From Lacticaseibacillus zhaodongensis (GTDB lineage Bacteria; Bacillota; Bacilli; Lactobacillales; Lactobacillaceae), in NCBI RefSeq assembly GCF_009687905.1, contig NZ_BLBG01000001.1, forward strand, positions 186,001 to 250,000: a stretch of 64,000 nucleotides of DNA, written 5' to 3'. Shown one piece after another: positions 25,182 through 33,211 of this stretch; position 1 is the first letter of the stretch, and every line of letters begins with the position of its first letter. Under the pieces are notes generated by a model. It made no database searches. It was not told the origin of the DNA and worked only from the letters and a program-made list of their open reading frames with translations. Made by a program: the position numbers and the translations under genes.

Positions 25182-25406
25182 ATGCCAGCACACATTGGCG
25201 GTAAAGGTAAGGTAGCCGGTTATCGAGTCATGGCACACATGACGCAAGGCGATGTTGCCAGCTACTTAGGGATTACTAGGCAGACCTACAACATGAAAGA
25301 ACGCGGTATTAACGCGTTCACAGACAAGGAAAAATTGAAAATGCGTACGTTGTTCCAACAACGTGTGGATCAGGGGTTAACAATTGATGCTATTTTTTTC
25401 CAGTAA
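25182..25406 (+). CDS. Small XRE/Cro-like regulator of the second switch
   Basis: About 74 aa; helix-turn-helix MTQGDVASYLGITRQTYNM then a short tail (KMRTLFQQRVDQGLT). ATG 25182 follows GGGAAAGGAAG. Divergent partner of the 194-aa XRE protein. Could instead be a phage-type activator of the downstream early genes. Confidence 0.7.
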   Translation: MPAHIGGKGKVAGYRVMAHMTQGDVASYLGITRQTYNMKERGINAFTDKEKLKMRTLFQQRVDQGLTIDAIFFQ

Positions 25407-25443
25407 TCCATTCGCATTAATTCGTGAAAGGAACTGTTAGTTA

Positions 25444-25761
25444 ATGGAAATTTCCGAAGAGCAACTTAGTAAGCTCATCGACCAACGGGTTGATGAGCGG
25501 TTAGCAGAACGATCTAATCAACAAACGCCCGCTGTTGCAAAGCTGAACAGTGAGGTCAAAGCCTGGGCGGCGACGTATTATCCAGAAGACCTTGGTTATT
25601 CGACCAACAAACAACGTTCGAACTTGATTAACGGCTATCGAGCAATCATCAAGTCACGTTACGACCTAAAGGATATTCGTCAGCTAACCGATGACATGGT
25701 GCCGGAAGCTAGAGCCTTGTTTGAACGGTACAAGAAACTGTTTGAAACAAAGAAGCCATGA
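25444..25761 (+). CDS. Small early protein, possibly ORF6C-like
   Basis: About 105 aa. The C-terminal two thirds (SNLINGYRAIIKSRYDLKDI) resembles the ORF6C/antirepressor C-terminal helical domain, but without the N-terminal Bro part. The ribosome site GAAAGGAACTG precedes ATG 25444. Family placement is tentative. Confidence 0.55.
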   Translation: MEISEEQLSKLIDQRVDERLAERSNQQTPAVAKLNSEVKAWAATYYPEDLGYSTNKQRSNLINGYRAIIKSRYDLKDIRQLTDDMVPEARALFERYKKLFETKKP

Positions 25762-25775
25762 AAGGGGGTGATCAC

Positions 25776-25940
25776 ATGCACATGACACGAGAGCAGATGC
25801 TTAATTTTCTGACCACGGCACGGCCGGAAGTTTCCAAAGACTTCTGGGAGACGTTCGATGACGTCAATCTCATGACCCAGGTAAAGCTGGTACGGCGGTC
25901 AATCGAGCAACAGGCTTCTGATGCGCTGGCTATGTCATAG
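25776..25940 (+). CDS. Small hypothetical early protein
   Basis: About 54 aa from ATG 25776 with strong site AAAGGGGGTGAT. Helical, acidic and basic residues mixed, no domain recognised. Co-transcribed with neighbours. Confidence 0.55.
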   Translation: MHMTREQMLNFLTTARPEVSKDFWETFDDVNLMTQVKLVRRSIEQQASDALAMS

Positions 25941-26010
25941 CTCAATTATGTGTGGTTTGGCACCGGATTAGTACAGACAAACACGTCTAAAAAGTTCGGG
26001 AGTGAAAAAC

Positions 26011-26562
26011 ATGAAACTACAAATGAGCACATTGCTTCACCGGCATCTTGAAAAGACCGGTGAGCCGCGTAAAGCCATTGCAATCGACGCAGGGCTTACA
26101 AGATCAACGGGAAATGATTACATCCACGGTGCCAACGTTCCAGGCGGAACGGCAATTGATATCGCCACAGCACTTAACGATGCAGATCTATCAATGTCGT
26201 TAGGCCACGCAATGCTGGGCCTGCTAACAGCTTTTAACGGTGATAAGTGGGAACACAATTCTAAGGCGGCACTTGATTCCTATGATGCTCACGAGGAAAT
26301 GCAGGAAAAGCAATCCTACGAGAACAACGATATTAGGACGCTGCTTAGCACTAACGAGCTCAGTGACAGCGACCGTAGAAAGCTAAAGAAATGGTTAGCT
26401 GAGAAACTCGACAGTACGGTGATGGACATGACGCTCATCGCCAATGTATGCCAGCAGCTTGGCACATCGCCAATGGATCTATTTGAATCACGACTCCCTC
26501 TATACAAGAAGGAGCACTACATGAAGGAGGATGAGCCTAAATGGCACAAGGAACGGGCTTAA
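26011..26562 (+). CDS. HTH-containing phage early protein
   Basis: About 183 aa. The N-terminus (RKAIAIDAGLTRSTGNDYIHG) reads like an XRE-type helix-turn-helix, the C-terminal half is a charged helical region ending LPLYKKEHYM. Probably a DNA-binding early regulator; the target is unknown. It overlaps the next gene by 22 bases. Confidence 0.6.
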   Translation: MKLQMSTLLHRHLEKTGEPRKAIAIDAGLTRSTGNDYIHGANVPGGTAIDIATALNDADLSMSLGHAMLGLLTAFNGDKWEHNSKAALDSYDAHEEMQEKQSYENNDIRTLLSTNELSDSDRRKLKKWLAEKLDSTVMDMTLIANVCQQLGTSPMDLFESRLPLYKKEHYMKEDEPKWHKERA

Positions 26563-26834
26563 GAATCTTACCGGCGCCACCAACTAATAATTCAACGCCT
26601 ACGAAGCGTGTACACAAGCCACGCGCTGAGAAACAGGCCAGCGCACAGTATCTAGCTGAACTTTGGGAAGTATCAATTCCGACCATCAACCGCTGGACAC
26701 TTCATCCAATGACCGGTGAGCGTCCAATTCCGAGCATCAAGGTCAACGGCAGCCGACGTTACCCGCTTTCTAAGGCAATCAGATGGTGGAACGAGCACAA
26801 CGGTTGGACCACTTCAAAAGCTAAGGAGGGCTAG
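26541..26834 (+). CDS. Excisionase-like winged HTH protein
   Basis: About 97 aa. Residues 35-90 form a helix-turn-helix/MerR-like fold: YLAELWEVSIPTINRW, then a wing with IPSIKVNGSRRYPLSKAIRW. This pattern matches small phage DNA-binding proteins such as Xis or AlpA. Its distance from int argues against certain assignment as Xis. GGAGGATGAG precedes ATG 26541. Confidence 0.6.
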   Translation: MAQGTGLRILPAPPTNNSTPTKRVHKPRAEKQASAQYLAELWEVSIPTINRWTLHPMTGERPIPSIKVNGSRRYPLSKAIRWWNEHNGWTTSKAKEG

Positions 26835-26836
26835 CA

Positions 26837-27004
26837 ATGATCATCTTTTGGGTAGTAATTGGCTTCACAGCCTATATGTATGTAGCGCTAGAACTCATCA
26901 ACTACGAGCGCAGAACCCACAAGCTGGCGCATCTGCTTGGATACAAGAGCTTCCGGATGCCACCGCGCTTAGCAAAGTTCCTAGATTGGGAGGGAGACAA
27001 ATGA
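26837..27004 (+). CDS. Very small membrane protein
   Basis: 55 aa with one N-terminal helix (IIFWVVIGFTAYMYVALEL) followed by a basic tail. ATG 26837 follows AAGGAGGG. Its stop overlaps the next start (ATGA), and the previous gene ends 2 bases upstream, so it fits tightly into the early operon. Confidence 0.6.
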   Translation: MIIFWVVIGFTAYMYVALELINYERRTHKLAHLLGYKSFRMPPRLAKFLDWEGDK

Positions 27005-27261
27005 GTATCAAGTCATTACGCGACAAGCACCTCACAGCTGCCATCATGCAAGACAACGGCGGCGATGATTCATACGCCTGGGCTCGGCAGTGGACAGCAC
27101 GCAAGCTACAGGAGTTTCACGCAGGTAAGTGCTTCGCAGCCCGTCGCAATCCTATCTTTGATCCAACCGCTGAACCTAGCAGCCGCATCATGGTGAGGCT
27201 AAGCAATCGGACACAAAAAAAGCCCGAAGCGGGCGCAACCGCTACGGACTTTAGTATCTAA
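27001..27261 (+). CDS. Small hypothetical early protein
   Basis: About 86 aa from ATG 27001, coupled to the preceding small membrane protein; GGGAGGGAG is the ribosome site. Basic, no domain recognised. Its 3' part contains a strong terminator-like hairpin directed leftward (27214-27234). Confidence 0.6.
   Translation: MSIKSLRDKHLTAAIMQDNGGDDSYAWARQWTARKLQEFHAGKCFAARRNPIFDPTAEPSSRIMVRLSNRTQKKPEAGATATDFSI
27214..27234 (-). terminator. Antisense terminator inside an early gene
   Basis: On the minus strand GCCCG-CTT-CGGGC is followed by T7. Located within the coding region of the 86-aa gene and directed against its transcription; it could block leftward read-through from downstream. Confidence 0.5.
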
Positions 27262-27292
27262 GGAAATTAAATCACTAAGGAGATTATAACAC

Positions 27293-28246
27293 ATGGCAAA
27301 TGAACTGATAAACACCGTGATTTCGCGTATTGGTGCGATGCAGAAGGAGCAGGGATTGACCTTGCCAGCTGATTACAGTGTTGCGAACGCGCTTAACGCC
27401 GCCTGGCTGATGCTGACAGATGATACACGCGGTCAATCGCTGCAATCACGGACTTCACCAACTTCACAATCCCAGGCATTGCTCAACATGGCAATTCAGG
27501 GACTATCACCAGCCAAGAATCAAGGCTACTTCATCGCTTACGGTCAGCAACTGAGCTTTCAGCGCTCCTACTTTGGCAGCATTACCGTTCTCAAACGACT
27601 ACCAGAAATCAAGGATGTTTGGGCTGAGGTTGTACACCAGGGTGACGAGTTTTCCATCGGCGGTGATCAAGGCCACATGGTCATCAAGACCTTTAATCCG
27701 TCCTTTGAAAACCAAGACAAGCCCATCGTCGGGGCCTTTGCCGTAATCGTAAAGGAAGACGGCAGTAAGGACTACACCGTGATGACCAAGAAGGAAATTG
27801 ACGTGTCATGGAGCCATGCCAAAACCAAAAAGGTGCAGAACGAGTTTCCACAGGAGATGGCGCAGCGGACCGTGCTCAACCGGGCAGCCAAAATGTACAT
27901 CAACACTTCGGTCGATAATGACATGCTCGTTAAAGCCGTCAGCGACACCACTCACGATGAATACGACGATGATGCACCACGCAAGGACGTCACCGACAGC
28001 GCAACTGCTAAGCAATCCAGTGTAGACAAGCTGATCAATACCGCCACAAAGCGCGTCAAGCAGCAGAAACAGGCAGCACCAGCTAAGGAGGTAACACCAG
28101 ATGACGGAAGCACCGATAGTAACACCGACGAAGCCGACGCAGCAGCAAGTCAAGGAAGTCTCTTTGACACTGAACCTGCCGCCCCGGCCGGAGAAGACGC
28201 CGGAACCGGAGACGAAGAAGAAGCCATGGAGACTGACCAAGGCTAA
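27293..28246 (+). CDS. recT: RecT-family single-strand annealing recombinase
   Basis: About 317 aa. Family segments: the N-terminal LPADYSVANALNAAWL, ALLNMAIQGLSPAKNQGYFI, RSYFGSITVLKR and the EMAQRTVLNRAAKMY region. Anneals complementary single strands in phage recombination with a partner exonuclease. The C-terminal about 60 residues are acidic low complexity and overlap the next gene. GGAGATTATAAC precedes ATG 27293. Confidence 0.92.
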   Translation: MANELINTVISRIGAMQKEQGLTLPADYSVANALNAAWLMLTDDTRGQSLQSRTSPTSQSQALLNMAIQGLSPAKNQGYFIAYGQQLSFQRSYFGSITVLKRLPEIKDVWAEVVHQGDEFSIGGDQGHMVIKTFNPSFENQDKPIVGAFAVIVKEDGSKDYTVMTKKEIDVSWSHAKTKKVQNEFPQEMAQRTVLNRAAKMYINTSVDNDMLVKAVSDTTHDEYDDDAPRKDVTDSATAKQSSVDKLINTATKRVKQQKQAAPAKEVTPDDGSTDSNTDEADAAASQGSLFDTEPAAPAGEDAGTGDEEEAMETDQG

Positions 28247-29024
28247 CTATTACAGCAACGAAGCCGATAAGCGCTACATGAGCTTTTCACAGTACAAGAA
28301 GTTCGCCGCCTGCGAAGCGGAGGCCCTAGCGGAGCTAGAAGGCCGCTGGACGCCTGACAAGGATTCAGAGCCGCTACTGGTTGGACAGTATCTGCATACC
28401 TATTTTGAATCTGACAAGGCTCATCAGCAGTTTATTGCCGAGCACCCGCAGATTATTGCTAGTAAGGGTACGACTAAGGGACAGCTGAAAGCAAAGTACA
28501 AGCTGGCCGACAGGATGATCGAGACTTTAGAAAGTGATGAGCGATTTAATGAGCTTTACCGAGGTCACAAAGAGGTAATGCTGCAGGGCAAGATTGCAGG
28601 CGTTCCATTTATCGGCAAGCTCGATAGCATCTGGACTAGTCATGCTTTGCTGCTCGACCTCAAGACCACCGAAGATTTGCACAAAAAGCACTGGCTTGAA
28701 GATGAGCACAGATGGGGAAGCTTTATAGAGGCTTATAACTACCCGCTGCAGATGGCAATCTATCAAAGCTTGTCTGAGCAGCGCTGGGGCGTCAAACCAC
28801 AGCCGGTGATCATTGCGGTCACCAAGCAAGACCCGCCCGACAAGGTGGCAATTGAAATTGAGCAGCATGACATGGACGTCGCCATGCAGCAAATGATTGA
28901 TAAATTGCCACGTATTGCGGCCGTTAAAGCGCATCAGGAACAGCCACATCGCTGTGAACGCTGCGACTACTGCCGCTCCACAAAATCCCTAGAGGTCATT
29001 GGCATGGACCAACTGATTGATTAG
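28101..29024 (+). CDS. PD-(D/E)XK-type exonuclease partner of RecT
   Basis: About 307 aa. A basic/proline-rich N-terminus, then SFSQYKKFAACEAEALAEL (start of the RecB-like fold), VGQYLHTYFES, FIGKLDSIWTS with the metal Asp and LLDLKTT for the D-x-K pair, ending with a Cys cluster CERCDYC like 4Fe-4S AddB/Cas4-type nucleases (DUF3799-like). It processes double-strand ends for RecT. AAGGAGGTAACACC precedes ATG 28101, inside recT, giving a 146-base overlap. Confidence 0.82.
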   Translation: MTEAPIVTPTKPTQQQVKEVSLTLNLPPRPEKTPEPETKKKPWRLTKANYYSNEADKRYMSFSQYKKFAACEAEALAELEGRWTPDKDSEPLLVGQYLHTYFESDKAHQQFIAEHPQIIASKGTTKGQLKAKYKLADRMIETLESDERFNELYRGHKEVMLQGKIAGVPFIGKLDSIWTSHALLLDLKTTEDLHKKHWLEDEHRWGSFIEAYNYPLQMAIYQSLSEQRWGVKPQPVIIAVTKQDPPDKVAIEIEQHDMDVAMQQMIDKLPRIAAVKAHQEQPHRCERCDYCRSTKSLEVIGMDQLID

Positions 29025-29035
29025 GGGGTGACGTT

Positions 29036-29929
29036 TTGGACTATTGGAAGCAACGACGGGCTTACCGCTCATTGAAACTCCTTGAATTGAATATCTCATC
29101 TGGCCAAAACAATTTGTATCGCGAGTTACTTGATTACGCGAACGATGAAGGCAAGATGGACGGGCAATTCGGGATCAAGAATGAGGCGCTTGCCAGTCTA
29201 ACTGGCTTATCCGACCGAGGCATGAAGGAAGCGCGTAATGCGCTTGTCCAAAGTGGGTTGATCACGTATAAGCCGGGCAAGAGATCCGCGTCAGTTCCTA
29301 TGTATCAAATCATAAAGCTATACCGCGAAAAGGGCCAAAGTGCCCGAAGTAGTGCCTCAGGTAGTGCCTCAGGTAGTACCGAATTAGTGCCTCAGGTAGT
29401 GCCTCAGAAAGTGCCCGAAGTAGTGCCTCCAAGTACTTGTACTACTACCGACTACAACAAGACTAATAAAAAGAGCACGTCGAAACCGAAGAAGCCGGTT
29501 TACGCCGAGGCGTCCGAGGAATACAAATTGGCGCTCAAACTCTGGAATCAAATTCAGGAACGACTACCTGAGACCAAAGCACCTAACTTGCAGCATTGGG
29601 CAGATGACATTCGCAAGATGCACCAGCTAGACAAGCGTGAATACAAGAAAATCAGTGGCATGATCGACTGGAGCCAGCAAGACGGCTTTTGGCAAGGCAA
29701 TGTGTTATCCGCCGCAGCCTTGCGCAAGGACTACGACAAGATGGCTGCTCAAGCTAACCGCAATTACCTGAGCCGTAACAAACAGCAACGCAAGGAAAAA
29801 GAACCGGATTGGATGAGCAAGGATTATCAGCCACCCAAGCCGGAAGTGAGCGACAAAAAGCGAGCTGAACTGAACGCCAAGCTTGCCGCGCTAAACGGTG
29901 ACACAGAACCGGAAGGAGCGACTAAATGA
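29036..29929 (+). CDS. Phage replication initiator / replisome organiser-like protein
   Basis: About 297 aa. N-terminal winged helix (residues 20-95: NNLYRELLDYANDEGKMDG, LASLTGLSDRGMKEARNALV, GLITYKPGK) as in phage initiators, a repeat-encoded linker (about 100-135) and a basic C-terminal region. TTG 29036 with GGGGGTGACG is the best start. Followed by RusA and SSB, so this is the replication module. DnaB loader function is not separately visible. Confidence 0.78.
   Translation: MDYWKQRRAYRSLKLLELNISSGQNNLYRELLDYANDEGKMDGQFGIKNEALASLTGLSDRGMKEARNALVQSGLITYKPGKRSASVPMYQIIKLYREKGQSARSSASGSASGSTELVPQVVPQKVPEVVPPSTCTTTDYNKTNKKSTSKPKKPVYAEASEEYKLALKLWNQIQERLPETKAPNLQHWADDIRKMHQLDKREYKKISGMIDWSQQDGFWQGNVLSAAALRKDYDKMAAQANRNYLSRNKQQRKEKEPDWMSKDYQPPKPEVSDKKRAELNAKLAALNGDTEPEGATK
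29339..29435 (+). repeat. 12-bp iterons inside the initiator gene, probable origin
   Basis: Eight tandem units resembling GTGCCTCAGGTA, with variants GTGCCCGAAGTA and GTGCCTCAGAAA. One unit (29376-29386) is 11 bases, so the first repeats are read as SARS/SASG and the later ones as VPQV/VPEV. The same DNA in two codon frames argues for selection on the DNA, as in lambda-type origins inside the O gene. Confidence 0.65.
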
Positions 29930-30330
29930 TCCACATCACCATACCAGGAGAACCCATCGGACAAGCAAGACCTCGCGTCACACGCTGGGGTACTTACGAC
30001 CCGCCAAAGTCTAAGGCTTACAAGAATCTCGTGAAGCGCTATGCACTGCATGACTACTCCGGTGAGCCGCTGACTAAGCCAGTGTTTGTGGGGATGCGTA
30101 TCTATCGGCCAATTCAAAAATCAGGCAGCAAGAAGCTGCACGCACAGAAAGAATCAGGAGCCATCAGACCCGCTGTTAAGCCCGACATCGACAATGTTTT
30201 TAAAGCCGTGACGGACGCCATGACCGGCATTGTGTGGGTCGATGACAACCAAATCGTTGAGACGCGCATCAGCAAGTTTTACAGCACTGATCCCCGTGTC
30301 GAAGTGGAAATCAAGGAGATTAAATCATGA
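29926..30330 (+). CDS. rusA: RusA-family Holliday junction resolvase
   Basis: About 134 aa. Family pattern: ITIPGEPIGQARPRVTRWG, KPDIDNVFKAVTDAM with the catalytic Asp pair, and GIVWVDDNQIVE. Resolves branched recombination intermediates during replication. Four-base overlaps on both sides (ATGA) show tight coupling. Confidence 0.92.
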   Translation: MIHITIPGEPIGQARPRVTRWGTYDPPKSKAYKNLVKRYALHDYSGEPLTKPVFVGMRIYRPIQKSGSKKLHAQKESGAIRPAVKPDIDNVFKAVTDAMTGIVWVDDNQIVETRISKFYSTDPRVEVEIKEIKS

Positions 30331-30695
30331 AAAATATGCAAACAGTAAAAATCACAGTTGCTCAAGCATTGCTATTGCTTTCGGAGTTACATAAATCAAC
30401 CAAAGATGCGGGCAACTACAAGCTAGCAAATTCACTCGCAGATACTTTTGCCGGCTTAGTTAATAGCGCCCACGACCTTGGACAGAAGCCAAATAGCATT
30501 GTTTGCAGCGCAATGGTCGATATTGATGGCACGCAAAGCATTATTGACGAAGCAACCGGTGCTCAGGACGATGAGGAGCCCGTGCCAGACGACATGCAAG
30601 TATTCGGGTTTGACCTGGACACTATGAGTCCAGAGCAAATCGCCGAAAAGATTCAGTCCATTCTTGCTACAGCGAAAGCAGGTGATCAGCAATGA
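30327..30695 (+). CDS. Hypothetical early protein
   Basis: About 122 aa: helical N-terminal half, acidic C-terminal half (EATGAQDDEEPVPDD). No recognised domain. Coupled to rusA and to the next small gene by 4-base overlaps. Confidence 0.6.
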   Translation: MKNMQTVKITVAQALLLLSELHKSTKDAGNYKLANSLADTFAGLVNSAHDLGQKPNSIVCSAMVDIDGTQSIIDEATGAQDDEEPVPDDMQVFGFDLDTMSPEQIAEKIQSILATAKAGDQQ

Positions 30696-30862
30696 TGGGC
30701 CAAGTGAGTACCAATCTGCTTGAACTAGAGGCACTGCTAACACGAGCTCGTACGCAAACTCATGACTTGAAGCAGACACTCGATGAAATCAGCCGCTTCA
30801 AGATTGTAGTTAGCGACGTACCAGCCAGTGATGGGGATGAACCACATGAAAAAGCCAATTGA
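30692..30862 (+). CDS. Small helical early protein
   Basis: 56 aa (start ATG 30692; a second ATG follows at once). Mostly one long helix (LLELEALLTRARTQTHDLKQ), coiled-coil-like. GCAGGTGATC upstream as ribosome site. It overlaps its neighbours by 4 and 17 bases. Function unknown. Confidence 0.55.
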   Translation: MMGQVSTNLLELEALLTRARTQTHDLKQTLDEISRFKIVVSDVPASDGDEPHEKAN

Positions 30863-31052
30863 ACTGTCAAAGTGCAAACTGCGTAGCATCGTGCAACCGG
30901 CGATTAGGGAGAGCCGGTTTGCATCGAGCTTACTGCGCGTCGATCACTTTGAGGATGACCAAATTGTTCTGACTTGCATCTACGGCGAGGAGAAAGGATT
31001 CAGATTCACACTGGACCCTTCCACACCAGTACGAGTAATTGCGATGGAATAG
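30846..31052 (+). CDS. Small hypothetical early protein
   Basis: About 68 aa from ATG 30846, with GGGGATG upstream. Small beta-rich protein (IVLTCIYGEEKGFRFTL). No family recognised. Confidence 0.55.
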   Translation: MKKPIELSKCKLRSIVQPAIRESRFASSLLRVDHFEDDQIVLTCIYGEEKGFRFTLDPSTPVRVIAME

Positions 31053-31068
31053 CTGGGGGGGAATTTGA

Positions 31069-31611
31069 ATGATCAACCAAGTGGCCTTAACTGGCCGACT
31101 GACTAAGGACGCTGAACTCCGCTACACACAAAGCGGCACCGCCGTTGCCACCTTTACACTTGCGGTTGACCGCCAGTTTACGAACGCGGCCGGGGAACGC
31201 GAGACCGACTTCATCTCATGTCAGGTATGGCGCAAGAAGGCCGAAAACCTGTCGAACCTGACACACAAAGGCGTATTGATTGGTGTCGAGGGCCGTATTG
31301 CTACCCGGACCTATGACAACGCACAAGGCCAGCGTGTCTACGTTACGGAAGTGGTCGTTGATAACTTTGCACTGCTGGAGAGTCGTAACCACGACAGCTC
31401 ACAGAATCAGCAGCAAGGCCGCACAGCGCCGACTGACCCCGTAGACCGGAAGCCGGGCAATGAGGCCCAGCAGCAATCGCAGCAGCACCAGACTCCACCT
31501 GCGGCCAACCAGGGCCAACAGAGCAAAGCACCAGCGAAGCCAACCAATCCTGATCCGTTCGCTGACAATGGCAAGCCAATCAATATTGATGAATCAGATT
31601 TACCTTTTTAG
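31069..31611 (+). CDS. ssb: Single-stranded DNA-binding protein
   Basis: About 180 aa. OB-fold (residues 1-105: [46 protein letters not shown]), a Gln/Pro-rich linker and the acidic tip ending DESDLPF that recruits replication proteins. Phage-encoded copy in the replication module. GGGGGGGAA precedes ATG 31069. Confidence 0.96.
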   Translation: MINQVALTGRLTKDAELRYTQSGTAVATFTLAVDRQFTNAAGERETDFISCQVWRKKAENLSNLTHKGVLIGVEGRIATRTYDNAQGQRVYVTEVVVDNFALLESRNHDSSQNQQQGRTAPTDPVDRKPGNEAQQQSQQHQTPPAANQGQQSKAPAKPTNPDPFADNGKPINIDESDLPF

Positions 31612-31623
31612 GGAGGATTAATC

Positions 31624-31743
31624 ATGCCTGACGCAAACACATTTTATTTAGACCAGTACCTCGATGAGCTCGAAAAGGCTGACCGGGATGCCGAGGAGGA
31701 CGAATCCAATGAAGACGACAAACCAATCAGAGATCAGTTTTGA
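31624..31743 (+). CDS. Tiny acidic protein
   Basis: 39 aa, very acidic (DRDAEEDESNEDD). Strong ribosome site AGGGAGGATTAATC before ATG 31624. Overlaps the next gene in a different frame. The excellent start signal is the main evidence. Confidence 0.5.
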   Translation: MPDANTFYLDQYLDELEKADRDAEEDESNEDDKPIRDQF

Positions 31744-32221
31744 AGAATTTGAAACCATTGAGCCCGGCGACACGATCCGCGTTAGTCGTGGCTTGAAGCT
31801 AGGCAGCGCCCAGATGGGCCACGTCAAGGGCGGCTTTGATGCAGTAGTCATCAACCGCTATGAAAACAGCGTGTCAGTCCACCTAGCAGGACAGAGCAAC
31901 GAGATTATGCGCGAACTGCAAGGCAAGACGGTTATCAACCAACGCTACATCGAGAAGATTTTATTTCAGCCACGTAAGGGCGGCGTCATCTCCAAGCCGG
32001 ACCACAAAGGCCCAACACAGGCCAACATCAGCTCAATGGCTGAGCAAGCCTATCGTAGTCGCGACTCGATGCAGCAGCGACAGAAGCGTGCCTGGGACCT
32101 GCGTCAAAAGGGCCTCAGCGCTTTGCAGATTGCTGGGCGAATGCACCTAGCCAAGACCACAATTTACAAGTACCTTGCACAAGCAAGCAAACAACAGAAA
32201 TCAGCCGTAACGGAAGGCTAG
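31709..32221 (+). CDS. Early protein with C-terminal HTH
   Basis: About 170 aa from ATG 31709 (GAGGAGGACG upstream). N-terminal SH3-like beta region (PGDTIRVSRGLKLGS), C-terminal Hin-type helix-turn-helix (WDLRQKGLSALQIAGRMHLA then TTIYKYL). Probably binds DNA; shares the C-terminal motif type with the protein at 32816. Confidence 0.6.
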   Translation: MKTTNQSEISFEEFETIEPGDTIRVSRGLKLGSAQMGHVKGGFDAVVINRYENSVSVHLAGQSNEIMRELQGKTVINQRYIEKILFQPRKGGVISKPDHKGPTQANISSMAEQAYRSRDSMQQRQKRAWDLRQKGLSALQIAGRMHLAKTTIYKYLAQASKQQKSAVTEG

Positions 32222-32236
32222 ATAGGAGAAAAAATC

Positions 32237-32623
32237 ATGAAGCGTTCGCAAGTCGTTGGCAGCTACATGTGGATTCTGCACCACCCAGAGCAAGCTGCAG
32301 AGATATTCAACGATGAGTGCTCTGATGATGGAGTGACCCGTCTCTGGTTGCAGCAGGGTGATGTGATCCGCATGTCACTCAAAGACCGCACAAAGGGCCT
32401 GGGCATCTGGTCAGCTGTCTGCACGCCAGTCCGTGACTGCAAAATTCGAGTAGTGCTCACCAATCTGCGAATGGGCCGCCAGAGGATCTACTACGTGCCC
32501 CGCAGACGAATGCTGCAGAAGGCTATGCAGTATTTGCTGAGTGCTGTCTGGGACGAGCAAGAGCTGGCCACGGCACGGCGTATGAAAGAGGAGAGAACAC
32601 ATGCTGAACTGGGAACTGATTGA
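32237..32623 (+). CDS. Hypothetical early protein
   Basis: About 128 aa, basic, alpha/beta; GATAGGAGAAAAA precedes ATG 32237. No domain recognised. It overlaps the next gene by 23 bases. Confidence 0.58.
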   Translation: MKRSQVVGSYMWILHHPEQAAEIFNDECSDDGVTRLWLQQGDVIRMSLKDRTKGLGIWSAVCTPVRDCKIRVVLTNLRMGRQRIYYVPRRRMLQKAMQYLLSAVWDEQELATARRMKEERTHAELGTD

Positions 32624-32819
32624 AGACTACAAAATTAGGCACGGCTACACTTGGCAGGAGATGAGTAAGCTGTCCGGACTCGGCTACGCCACTTTGTATT
32701 CTTGGCGTGAGCAGCACTGTATGGCCCCACGAATCTCACGTGTGGACAAGTTGGCCGCTTTTATGGGTGTTGAGCTTAGCAACCTGTGGATTCGTGAGGA
32801 AAAAGGAGAACGAGTATGA
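32601..32819 (+). CDS. Small XRE-type HTH protein
   Basis: About 72 aa with a helix-turn-helix (YTWQEMSKLSGLGYATLYSW) and VDKLAAFMGVELSNLW, typical of small phage XRE proteins. GAGGAGAG precedes ATG 32601. Early-gene regulator by inference. Confidence 0.62.
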   Translation: MLNWELIEDYKIRHGYTWQEMSKLSGLGYATLYSWREQHCMAPRISRVDKLAAFMGVELSNLWIREEKGERV

Positions 32820-33211
32820 AACTAGTAGTCAACAAGCAATTCGGTGGCTTTCAGTTATCACCGGCAGCCAAGATTGAGCTTGCTAAGCGTAAACATGTTT
32901 ATGTGAATTCGGTCGTGGTGCAGTACAAACACATTTTTGACCGTGACACTAGCACAGAAATCCACGATTACGACAATCACCGGTACGTGGTGAGCGGTCG
33001 CCTTGTCACGGTCGTACAGGCCGCTGGCGGTGACTACCTAAACGAAATGGAATTCAAGAAGAAGACCAGTCCGGTTGCATCAAAGCGGCAAGCGGTCGAA
33101 ACAATGCTGAAGCAAGGCGCGACCCATTTGGCCATTGCCCGCAAGCTGCACATGTCACCGACCACGATCACCCGCATAGCAAAAGAAACCAATATGGAGG
33201 TATCGCGATGA
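32816..33211 (+). CDS. Early protein with C-terminal HTH
   Basis: About 131 aa. A beta-rich N-terminal half and a C-terminal Hin-like helix-turn-helix (VETMLKQGATHLAIARKLHM then PTTITRIA). Architecture parallels the protein at 31709, so these may be distant paralogues. Confidence 0.6.
   Translation: MKLVVNKQFGGFQLSPAAKIELAKRKHVYVNSVVVQYKHIFDRDTSTEIHDYDNHRYVVSGRLVTVVQAAGGDYLNEMEFKKKTSPVASKRQAVETMLKQGATHLAIARKLHMSPTTITRIAKETNMEVSR

Noticed and set aside
29340-29435. Iterons considered as a CRISPR array
   Set aside because: Units are contiguous 12-mers with no unique spacers, inside a gene.
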